DNA of 13,531 nt. Source: Planctomycetaceae bacterium TMED10. GTDB taxonomy: Bacteria; Planctomycetota; Planctomycetia; Pirellulales; UBA7805. Both the position numbers and the translations under genes were made by a program. How positions within the stretch are numbered: position 1 is the first letter of the stretch; each line of letters starts with the position of its first letter. The notes beneath the pieces are model-generated. The model did not search any database. It was not told the DNA's origin and saw nothing but the letters and a program-made list of their open reading frames with translations. Below, in pieces: positions 7,518 through 13,531 of this stretch. The stretch spans positions 1-13,531 of the forward strand of contig NHBP01000094.1 in NCBI GenBank assembly GCA_002168195.1. The letters run 5' to 3'.

Positions 7518-7788
7518 TGCTGTTCCTTTCGTAAGGCCACCGGGTGGGAATTCTTTGAGTGTCAGTTTTGATAAGACACACAGAATTGGCGGACTAAATA
7601 TGCCCTGGAAATAATCCCTGACTTTAGGGGCCATTTTCATCGGATAGGCAAAAGACAGAAAGGGGGGGGATTTTGGCGTAATTCAGCGAGAAAACTCTAA
7701 TGGTTGCACGTGGAATTCAAAAAAAGTCGTAAAACGTTCTCCAGTAAATATTTACAGGGCAACAAACCCCCTGAGAAATTTTGGAACC

Positions 7789-9261
7789 TCACCGAAGCGA
7801 TTCAGGCGGCCGAGAAACGCGAAGCAAATTCTCTAGTCCCTCTGAAGTAATGGAGCTCCCTTGATGTTCGATAACACGAAGGTTTTTTAGCTCTGATAGA
7901 TACATCAGACCTCGATCACTGATTGGCGTGTTCGATAAACCGACACCGACCAAAGCATCCAAGTCACTCAAAGCACGAAGGTCTTCGTCTATGAGATCAC
8001 AGTCGGCCAACTGAATCTGTTCTAAATTAGGAAGTCCTTTTAAGTAGCGTAAAACAGCACCATTAAATTTTTTCGGGTCAAATTCGACCGCGTAAACAGC
8101 ACCGCCACTCTCCCGTGCTAACATTTTTGCCCCATATCTTTGCAGATTAAAGATACTGACCGGATCGCATAAAAATACTCCTTTCACTTCCGTTGGTGAG
8201 TTGCGTGAAAATTCTATTTTAGAAATCTTCAGAGGGATATTTTTTGATCCCATTACAAAAAATTGGTCGCTCGACCAGGGACGGCGATCCGTCACGTGTA
8301 GTTTGTCACCAGCATTCGACATCTTTTTAAAAATTGCGTGAAAGTGTCGTTGCTCCCTCGGAAAGGGGACGCCCAAATATTCCTCATCGCCAAGTATTTG
8401 CCTGCCATTTTTCGTCGTCATCGCAGCCCGTGGCATATTTCCCGAGTAAAGCACGAACGCTAGGCCGCGATCGACCCAACCACCGTAAAACCCCACAGGC
8501 AGCAACAAACATCCAGCAACAACAACGCGACCCCACCTTGTTGCAGGAATGCTCGCGGTTGCATTCCAAAATAATGCGAAACCGACAATGGCTGTTGCCA
8601 AATTCCAGGGGATAACCGACGCATTAAAATCGAAAAACAAAGGCGACATAAATAGCGCAATTCCTCCGTGAAGCACGACGCAAAGAATTGCCCCCAGACG
8701 GGGCCGAAGCACCGCTGCAATACCCAAAATAATTTCGGCAATCGCAAGAACCCAGGAGACAAAATGGTAGAAATTATCCGCATCAAACTGACTGCGCTCA
8801 AGAATGTTCCAGGCAATCATCGGCCATTCTGGTGAGAATATTTTATGTGTGCCCGCCCAGAACCACATGGCGATTAAATACCACCTACAATAATTTTGCC
8901 TCTGCGTCGTGCTACAACCAAAAATGAGTATTGAGATTGATAAAAATTGTGGCTGGATACGGTACTGGTCTGCAAGGCAGGCAATTGCCAATACCACAAT
9001 ATGAATCACCGCTCCGCGCCGTGGATCAATGAGCACATAAATCAACGACACAAGAACGACTGCGCCAAAAGATATCCACGGACCGTCGATCAGAGGAAGA
9101 TTGATTGAATATTCTCGAACCTGCCAGAGACGCCACGTCAGCACCACAGTGATCGTTTGTGCCAATACGCAAAGTAAGAGTAGGCTGTACCACTGACGAT
9201 CAATCTGGAAGGCGCCCCATCTAGCCCGAGAAGCGTTTGAAATATTTTTTCTTTCGCTCAT
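7789..9261 (-). CDS. Polytopic membrane protein with C-terminal leucine-rich repeats, function unknown
   Basis: The protein has 490 residues from ATG 9261; a GTG three codons earlier (9270) is an equal alternative, since neither has a clear ribosome site. Residues about 22-262 hold roughly seven or eight membrane helices, including a conserved-looking WYLIAMWFWAGTHKIFSPEW segment (127-146) and a helix pair at about 165-208. This pattern is loosely reminiscent of DoxX/MauE- or HTTM-type membrane domains, but I cannot assign one. After a hydrophilic stretch (about 275-400), residues about 403-480 form three leucine-rich repeats of the LxxLxxLxL type: LKGLPNLEQIQL, LSDLDALVGVGL and LSELKNLRVIEH, each followed by an I/L-S/D-D/E-GL-type return. 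Such LRRs are protein-interaction modules and common in Planctomycetes. It lies 62 bases downstream of the DUF1499 gene and is probably cotranscribed. Confidence 0.8.
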   Translation of the reverse strand: MSERKNISNASRARWGAFQIDRQWYSLLLLCVLAQTITVVLTWRLWQVREYSINLPLIDGPWISFGAVVLVSLIYVLIDPRRGAVIHIVVLAIACLADQYRIQPQFLSISILIFGCSTTQRQNYCRWYLIAMWFWAGTHKIFSPEWPMIAWNILERSQFDADNFYHFVSWVLAIAEIILGIAAVLRPRLGAILCVVLHGGIALFMSPLFFDFNASVIPWNLATAIVGFALFWNATASIPATRWGRVVVAGCLLLPVGFYGGWVDRGLAFVLYSGNMPRAAMTTKNGRQILGDEEYLGVPFPREQRHFHAIFKKMSNAGDKLHVTDRRPWSSDQFFVMGSKNIPLKISKIEFSRNSPTEVKGVFLCDPVSIFNLQRYGAKMLARESGGAVYAVEFDPKKFNGAVLRYLKGLPNLEQIQLADCDLIDEDLRALSDLDALVGVGLSNTPISDRGLMYLSELKNLRVIEHQGSSITSEGLENLLRVSRPPESLR

Positions 9262-9323
9262 TAAATTCACGGGTAATGGATAGACGAAATGTTACAAATC
9301 TGTTCGCCAAAGAGATCGCATTT

Positions 9324-9797
9324 TCATTCCCTCGTGAACTGAAAGGCTTCCCTGATTTTATTCGCTCGATCTCGATTGACACCTAAATCTGAATAGCCAA
9401 TACGTGACGCCGATCGCATTTGAATACTTTTACTTTTTGCATCGAGATAAAACTCTAAATCATCAATAAACCGGAAGATCTTACTACGGCATTCAAAGTG
9501 AAGATAGTTTTCTCTCTCAGTTACCAAACTGGTTCGCGGCAGTTGACCTACAATATGAACCAACTGTTCCTTTGCATCTGCTATCGATCCCGTAAATTCA
9601 ATGGGGGCAACGCGATGTGCTGCATCGTTGGCTTCGCTTGAAACGCAATTCGGTGAACTGGGGCATCCGCCCAGCTTTCCGTCAGTCAATCCTAGGTTAC
9701 CGGGTTTTGAAGGCGGCATCAGACGAATTCCTAAACAAAACAACAAAACAATAAGTAAGATAGAGATATACCATAGGAGTCTTCGCTTTTGTGGCAT
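9324..9797 (-). CDS. DUF1499 family membrane-anchored protein
   Basis: The protein has 157 residues with one N-terminal transmembrane helix (about 8-26) after a basic MPQKRR start, so the rest probably faces the periplasm. The DUF1499 signature is complete: GGCPSSPNCVSS (43-54), the ENYLHFECRS segment (96-105), FRFIDDLEFYLD (108-119) and the near-invariant RSASRIGYSDLGVNRDR (128-144). The biochemical function of the family is not known. AGGAG occurs 11 bases before the ATG. It is the first gene of a leftward group with the membrane-LRR gene and possibly the exported Cys/His gene; the 284 bases to its right are a divergent promoter region shared with the DUF1559 gene, in which I see no clear motif. 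Confidence 0.92.
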   Translation of the reverse strand: MPQKRRLLWYISILLIVLLFCLGIRLMPPSKPGNLGLTDGKLGGCPSSPNCVSSEANDAAHRVAPIEFTGSIADAKEQLVHIVGQLPRTSLVTERENYLHFECRSKIFRFIDDLEFYLDAKSKSIQMRSASRIGYSDLGVNRDRANKIREAFQFTRE

Positions 9798-10081
9798 CGC
9801 TAACTAGACTCCTGTTTGTTGGGCAAGTCCTTGAGCAAGTTATTTCGTAAGATTTTATTTTCCCCATCGAGTATACCGTTCCAGTAGACTTTAAAAATTG
9901 GCCCTGGACACCGAGCGATTTATTTTTTTGTGCTCTTTACGCGTCGACGGGGTCTGCTGCAGTGGGATGTGTGAATTAAAATAATGAAAGGTGTCCCGTA
10001 CTTTTCTTCGGAATGAAATAAATGCAATATAATTTCAGCGTTGTCCCCAATTCGCCTGCGCATCCAAGAGATAGCGGCCCG

Positions 10082-11041
10082 ATGCAAAGTAAGTATAAGA
10101 ATGGATTTACCCTGGTTGAACTGCTGGTCGTGATCGCCATTATCGGCATTCTTGTGGCGTTGCTACTTCCGGCACTTAGTTCGGTTCGGGAAGCAGCACA
10201 GAGGGCGACCTGTGCCAACCATCTGCGACAGATCGGACTCGCTACACAAACACATGTTGATACATTTTCCGCCTATCCATCGGGTGGCTGGGGATATCAA
10301 TGGGTCGGAAGCCCCGAAAGAGGGAGTGGTCCGGAACAGCCCGGGGGATGGATTTATAACCTGCTTCCATTCATCGGTGAAGAAGCAATACACGATATGG
10401 GGCAGGGGCTTGCTCAGGAAGATTTGTTAACGGCAATCGCCGAGCGCAATCAGATACCCATCGCAACTTTTACCTGTCCATCCCGCCGCTCTTCAAAGGC
10501 GTGGCCGATTACCGGTGTGTCTCCTCACCTCTATCAACCGGTCAACTCTGGCCCCGTCACTCAGGTCGCCCGCGCATGTTATGCAATCAATGCGGGAAGT
10601 GTGATGGAAGAAAATCCACCGGCTGGCCCAAATTCAATCGAGGAAGCCGAAACATTTGTATGGCAAGATACGATTCCTTTTAACGGCGTCAGTTATCAGA
10701 GGAGTCGAGTCCGACCGCGTCATTTGATTGACGGTCAAAGCAGCACTCTATTGGTTGCCGAAAAATATCTGTTTCAAGAGGACTATCAGACAGGATCTGA
10801 TAAAGGAGATAACGAAAGCATGTACACTGGATATTGCATTGACGTGAATCGCTTCGCCAGTCGCGACCTACCGCCTCTGAGAGATTCGGTCGACAACGGT
10901 GATGGGCTGAATCGGCAGTTTGGGGGGCCACACGAGGTTTGGAATGCAGTCTTTTGCGATGGATCGACCCGCAGCATTTCCTTTGAAATCGATCCGCTGC
11001 TTCACGAAGGGCAGGCGAATCGGAACGACAGGCAATTGTAA
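10082..11041 (+). CDS. DUF1559 pseudopilin-like protein (prepilin N-terminus)
   Basis: This 319-residue protein has a type IV/type II-secretion prepilin leader: MQSKYKNG, then [16 protein letters not shown] from residue 9, with Gly at -1 and Glu at +5 of the mature chain, a target for prepilin peptidase (PilD). I chose ATG 10082 because it gives a normal short basic leader; an ATG at 10022 in frame would add 20 residues of non-leader sequence. After the membrane helix comes [22 protein letters not shown], typical of DUF1559. Near the C-terminus, His284 is followed by DG at 293-294, the family's H-X9-DG motif with one residue fewer (X8). DUF1559 proteins are extracellular, very numerous in planctomycetes, and of unknown role, possibly pseudopilins. 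The CbiX gene follows after 51 bases on the same strand. Confidence 0.93.
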   Translation: MQSKYKNGFTLVELLVVIAIIGILVALLLPALSSVREAAQRATCANHLRQIGLATQTHVDTFSAYPSGGWGYQWVGSPERGSGPEQPGGWIYNLLPFIGEEAIHDMGQGLAQEDLLTAIAERNQIPIATFTCPSRRSSKAWPITGVSPHLYQPVNSGPVTQVARACYAINAGSVMEENPPAGPNSIEEAETFVWQDTIPFNGVSYQRSRVRPRHLIDGQSSTLLVAEKYLFQEDYQTGSDKGDNESMYTGYCIDVNRFASRDLPPLRDSVDNGDGLNRQFGGPHEVWNAVFCDGSTRSISFEIDPLLHEGQANRNDRQL

Positions 11042-11092
11042 CACGGTGAACTTTTTACTTTTGAATCTCTAAAAATAGCGGTAACCAACCCG

Positions 11093-11557
11093 GTGACTGA
11101 ACCTAACTCCTGTGAAAAAATTGGTGTGATCATCGTGGATCACGGTTCGCGGCGGGATGAAAGCAATCAAATGCTTTTAGGGATTGTCGATGCGTTTCGG
11201 CAGTCTAGCGCATATGCGATCGTGGAAGCAGCGCATATGGAACTTGCCGAACCATGTATCGCTACCGCCTATAATGCCTGTGTCCAGCAGGGAGCGACAT
11301 TGATTGTCGTCCACCCTTTTTTTCTTCTTCCGGGACGACACTGGGATAGCGATATTCCGCGGTTGGCCGCCGAAGCGGCTGCGGGGCACCCTCAGACATC
11401 GTATCTGGTCACCGCGCCGCTGGGCTCCCATCCTCTCATGGCGCAAGTCATCGATGAGAGAATTGCAGGATGCCTGAGTCACGGTCGAGGGGAGGCGCCG
11501 GATTGTTCTCTTTGTGAAAACACCGACAAGTGTACCCTTCTGAAAGCTGAAGTCTAA
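11093..11557 (+). CDS. cbiX: CbiX-type sirohydrochlorin chelatase (cobalto/ferrochelatase) with C-terminal Cys cluster
   Basis: This 154-residue single-domain protein belongs to the small CbiX/SirB class that inserts Co2+ or Fe2+ into sirohydrochlorin for cobalamin or siroheme synthesis. The N-terminal VDHGSR (His17) and the HPFFLLPGRHWDSDIP segment (His74, His83) are the family metal-binding and catalytic regions. Residues 138-147 give C-x2-C-x5-C (CSLCENTDKC); some CbiX proteins carry a C-terminal Fe-S-binding cysteine motif, and this could be a variant. It starts with GTG at 11093 and has no strong ribosome site, yet no usable ATG exists before the DHGSR motif. The metal (Co or Fe) cannot be told from sequence. 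It lies 51 bases after the DUF1559 gene, and its TAA overlaps the stop of the convergent channel gene by four bases. Confidence 0.88.
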   Translation: MTEPNSCEKIGVIIVDHGSRRDESNQMLLGIVDAFRQSSAYAIVEAAHMELAEPCIATAYNACVQQGATLIVVHPFFLLPGRHWDSDIPRLAAEAAAGHPQTSYLVTAPLGSHPLMAQVIDERIAGCLSHGRGEAPDCSLCENTDKCTLLKAEV

Positions 11558-12861
11558 GATAAAGTTTCAGTATCGAAGCTCTTGTCAATTTGACGGAGTA
11601 CAAAGTCGGCAGCCTCCGCTTGCCGCGCTACGCGTGGTGAGGCTACTAATCGATATTCATCCTCGATCAGCGTACGATCACCGTTTGAATCTGGGTCTCG
11701 AAAAACAACCGCTACGAAAAGAACTCCATCGAGTTCTGGTGGCGCATCCGGTCCGAGATGTCCGGTCACGGCGGCGGCAAGTGAGGCCTCGGGGGTTTCG
11801 GACAAGACAGCGATTGCCATCGCATGCGTTATTTCACGGCTCACGGATGAAAATTTGTCCAACCCAGTCGCGGATATACCGAGCCATTCTCGCTTGGTTA
11901 AGTCACGATAACTCACCATCGAGCCACACAAAACATCTGAGGCACCCGCAATCGAAGTGAGACGAGCCGCCACTAGACCACCGGTGCAACTTTCCGCCAG
12001 TGCCAACCGCAACTGTCGTCGTCGCAATTTTTCCACGATCAGTTGAACCGCACTCGGACTTTTACCGCTGCCCGGTTCAGAACGTATTTCCTGCAAAAAT
12101 CTCGCGTATCTGCCCGTATCGTCGAGCGATGTTGCGGTCGCTTCGCTTTCTTCTCTTTCAAAATTCTGCGCCTGACTCAGGGCCGATGTCACAATTGCAG
12201 CAGGAACTGCGACGATTCCAATTCCCACCATCAGGACAACGACTGTAAACAAACGGCCACCTATCGTGACCGGATAGATATCACCGTAGCCGACCGTGGT
12301 GAGAGTAATCACGGACCACCAGAGGCTATGAAAAACGGAGACAAATTTTTCGGGTTGCGCATCGCGCTCAAAGTAATAGATTCCGACCGCAGCGATAAAC
12401 AGTAGGATTCCTGTAATCGAAAAGAAAAGAGCAATCTGTTCCTTCGAAAGCAAAAAGGCTCGATGAAAACGCTGAATCGCTCGGCTGTAGCGACCCAATT
12501 TGAGAATTTGAAAGATATGTACGAGGCGAATTGCGCGAAGCCCCCGCAAATCGACACCCATTTGTACGTAAAAAGGCAGAATCGACATCAAATCAATCAG
12601 GCCAAAAAAACTAAAAACATATCTTGCTTTATTAGGAGCAGCAAGCAAGCGGATCGCATATTCGATCGTAAAGAGTACAATCACCGCGAACTGCTCCCAC
12701 CACAAAAATGCTTTTAGTTTGGGTGGAATATTTGGCGTGGTAGAGAGCGCAAACGAAAACAAGGAAACAAGAATCAAAATCTGGACCGCCACCGCAAAAC
12801 CGCGACCTACGGATGTATTCGGATTCGTTATGAGCCGACAAATTTCGCGATGGGAGTGCAT
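11554..12861 (-). CDS. Voltage-gated K+ channel fused to CinA C-terminal / PncC (NMN deamidase) domain
   Basis: This 435-residue protein has two unrelated parts. Residues about 20-230 are a six-helix voltage-gated channel: S4 carries regularly spaced Arg/Lys (LRGLRAIRLVHIFQILKLGR, 105-124), the pore helix is SLWWSVITL, the K+ filter is TTVGYGD (188-194), and S6 is at about 204-227. A Glu/Thr-rich linker with no membrane segment follows (232-268). Residues about 270-425 are a CinA C-terminal domain: AESCTGGL (289-296), SMVSYRDLTKREWLGI (314-329) and AAVTGHLGP (363-371). That domain is the NMN deamidase PncC, which turns NMN into nicotinic acid mononucleotide. Ser291, Tyr318 and Lys323 fall where the family's catalytic Ser, Tyr and Lys sit, so activity is plausible. 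TGAGGT stands eight bases before the ATG at 12861. The frame is unbroken between the two parts. Both domain assignments are firm; their functional link is inference. Confidence 0.92.
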   Translation of the reverse strand: MHSHREICRLITNPNTSVGRGFAVAVQILILVSLFSFALSTTPNIPPKLKAFLWWEQFAVIVLFTIEYAIRLLAAPNKARYVFSFFGLIDLMSILPFYVQMGVDLRGLRAIRLVHIFQILKLGRYSRAIQRFHRAFLLSKEQIALFFSITGILLFIAAVGIYYFERDAQPEKFVSVFHSLWWSVITLTTVGYGDIYPVTIGGRLFTVVVLMVGIGIVAVPAAIVTSALSQAQNFEREESEATATSLDDTGRYARFLQEIRSEPGSGKSPSAVQLIVEKLRRRQLRLALAESCTGGLVAARLTSIAGASDVLCGSMVSYRDLTKREWLGISATGLDKFSSVSREITHAMAIAVLSETPEASLAAAVTGHLGPDAPPELDGVLFVAVVFRDPDSNGDRTLIEDEYRLVASPRVARQAEAADFVLRQIDKSFDTETLS

Positions 12862-13033
12862 CGTGGGTACCTCAAACTGCTAACGAAAACAAGCGATTTT
12901 GAGAGTAGTCATCCCGCAGGACGATGACAAGATGGGAGCCGAATTGTCTATCGCTATCGCGGCTAAAAGTATGGGAATCACCAGAAAAATGGTGCGTCGG
13001 GGGATGATTCGCCCCAGCCGCTTTCTTTTTTAG

Positions 13034-13055
13034 GATCGAGCATCGTTACTCGATC
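13034..13055. repeat. 7-bp inverted repeat (hairpin)
   Basis: GATCGAG and CTCGATC are perfectly complementary around the loop CATCGTTA. It lies about 150 bases downstream of the partial channel gene on the minus strand. The lack of a following T-tract on that strand argues against a Rho-independent terminator; it could act as an RNA 3' stem or a protein site. Confidence 0.45.
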
Positions 13056-13174
13056 TGCAGAAGGTATGCCATGGTGGCCCCGGGCAACCTCAGCCCCTGA
13101 ACCGGTGTAATCTCAATCGCAACGTCAAAGGGCAAACAAGGACAAACCGGGTGCGCAGACAAAATGCGACATTG

Positions 13175-13207
13175 TTCTGATCGAGTTCTGATCGGGTTCC
13201 GATCGAC
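13175..13207. repeat. Three 11-bp tandem repeats abutting the channel stop codon
   Basis: Units at 13175-13185 (TTCTGATCGAG), 13186-13196 (TTCTGATCGGG) and 13197-13207 (TTCCGATCGAC) match at 8 or more of 11 positions, all sharing the GATCG core. The third unit ends on the base before the TAG of the partial channel gene. The period is close to one helical turn. Confidence 0.65.
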
Positions 13208-13531
13208 CTATGCCGCTTCCCGTTGTGGCTTAAGGTGGGTCACGAAATCCAGCACTTCCGCACTCTCTTCCATATTGTCCGCTTTTGTTTCAGCCGATGA
13301 ATCGCTTGGCAAACCACCCTCCTCTCCCTCCAGATTACGAGCCTGACTGAGGGCTGAAGTGACGATTGCCGCAGGCACCGCCACAATACCGATACCCACC
13401 ATTAGTACCGCGACTGTAAAAAAACGGCCACCAATTGTGACTGGATAAATATCGCCGTACCCAACGGTAGTCAAGGTAATCACCGCCCACCAGAGACTGT
13501 GAAATATAGACGCAAATTTTTCAGGCTGCGT
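13208..13531 (-). CDS. K+ channel paralogue, C-terminal fragment (gene continues past right edge)
   Basis: 107 codons plus a stop are visible; the start lies beyond the window. The fragment begins TQPEKFASIFHSLWWAVITL, carries the TTVGYGDIYPV filter (21-31) and an S6 helix with VGIGIVAVPAAIVTSAL (45-61), then a 44-residue hydrophilic acidic tail ending QREAA. Over the 70 residues from QPEK to EGEE it matches 62 of 70 residues of the neighbouring channel-PncC protein, and no CinA domain follows. The two genes therefore look like a tandem duplication in which only one copy has (or kept) the enzyme domain. The frame is intact, so this is a partial gene by window edge, not a pseudogene. It lies upstream of the fused gene on the same strand, 346 bases away. 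Confidence 0.92.
   Translation of the reverse strand, partial: TQPEKFASIFHSLWWAVITLTTVGYGDIYPVTIGGRFFTVAVLMVGIGIVAVPAAIVTSALSQARNLEGEEGGLPSDSSAETKADNMEESAEVLDFVTHLKPQREAA

Larger units (their letters stand above)
12862..13207. other. Intergenic region between two channel paralogues
   Basis: These 346 bases separate the fused channel gene from the stop codon of its upstream paralogue. They hold a 7-bp inverted repeat (GATCGAG at 13034-13040 with CTCGATC at 13049-13055, 8-base loop), which on the minus strand is followed by an A-rich run rather than a T-run, so it is not a standard terminator. They also hold a small plus-strand frame at 12932-13033 that ends in TAG (see findings), and the 11-bp triple repeat at the right end. 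The leader with the ribosome site of the channel-PncC gene is at 12862-12880. I see no clear promoter. Confidence 0.5.

Noticed and set aside
7662..7669. Run of eight G as a phase-variable tract
   Set aside because: It lies in the non-coding region upstream of the chosen start of the exported protein and well away from its ribosome site; no frame would be switched by length change.
11042..11092. Cobalamin riboswitch before cbiX
   Set aside because: Only 51 bases separate it from the DUF1559 stop, far too short for the element, and no B12-box-like sequence is seen.
13034..13055. Rho-independent terminator for the partial channel gene
   Set aside because: The stem is only 7 bp and on the minus strand is followed by A residues, not a T-tract.

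Overview
The window looks like chromosomal DNA from a planctomycete, most likely a Pirellula/Rhodopirellula-like lineage. The main evidence is a DUF1559 pseudopilin-like protein (prepilin N-terminus, C-terminal H-X8-DG motif), a family greatly expanded in Planctomycetes. Supporting signs are scattered ATG/GTG/TTG starts, weak Shine-Dalgarno sequences, mid-range GC, and several proteins of a planctomycete-only look. No phage, insertion sequence, CRISPR array or rRNA is visible. This is mostly housekeeping DNA with a few unusual genes.

Layout, left to right. (1) 1-2600, all minus strand: a leftward unit of a two-CBS-domain protein, korA (fused gamma-alpha subunit of a 2-oxoacid:ferredoxin oxidoreductase) and the first 32 codons of korB, which runs off the left edge. 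(2) 2887-3720, minus: a conserved-looking cytosolic protein of unknown function with a C-terminal coiled coil. (3) 3908-6398, plus: ribBA (riboflavin synthesis), uppP/bacA (undecaprenyl-diphosphate phosphatase) and an ssrA tmRNA gene with tag AEGNFALAA. (4) 6438-9797, minus: a DUF1499 lipid-anchor-like or membrane-anchored protein, a polytopic membrane protein ending in leucine-rich repeats, and an exported protein with a papain-like (NlpC/P60/CHAP-type) Cys-His signature. (5) 10082-11557, plus: the DUF1559 protein and a CbiX-type chelatase with a C-terminal cysteine cluster. (6) 11554-13531, minus: a voltage-gated K+ channel fused to a CinA-C/PncC (NMN deamidase) domain, and upstream of it the 3' end of a close paralogous channel that lacks the CinA part.

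Working together: CBS-KorA-KorB probably forms one transcription unit, in which an adenylate-sensing CBS protein accompanies a TCA-cycle oxidoreductase (inference). RibBA, CbiX and the PncC domain each touch cofactor metabolism (flavin, tetrapyrrole, NAD), but they lie in separate transcription units and I see no evidence of a common pathway.

The most unusual item is the K+ channel-PncC fusion at 11554-12861 with its tandem unfused paralogue. It couples an ion pore to an enzyme of the pyridine-nucleotide salvage cycle in one polypeptide. Second in interest are the exported Cys/His protein and the membrane-LRR fusion.
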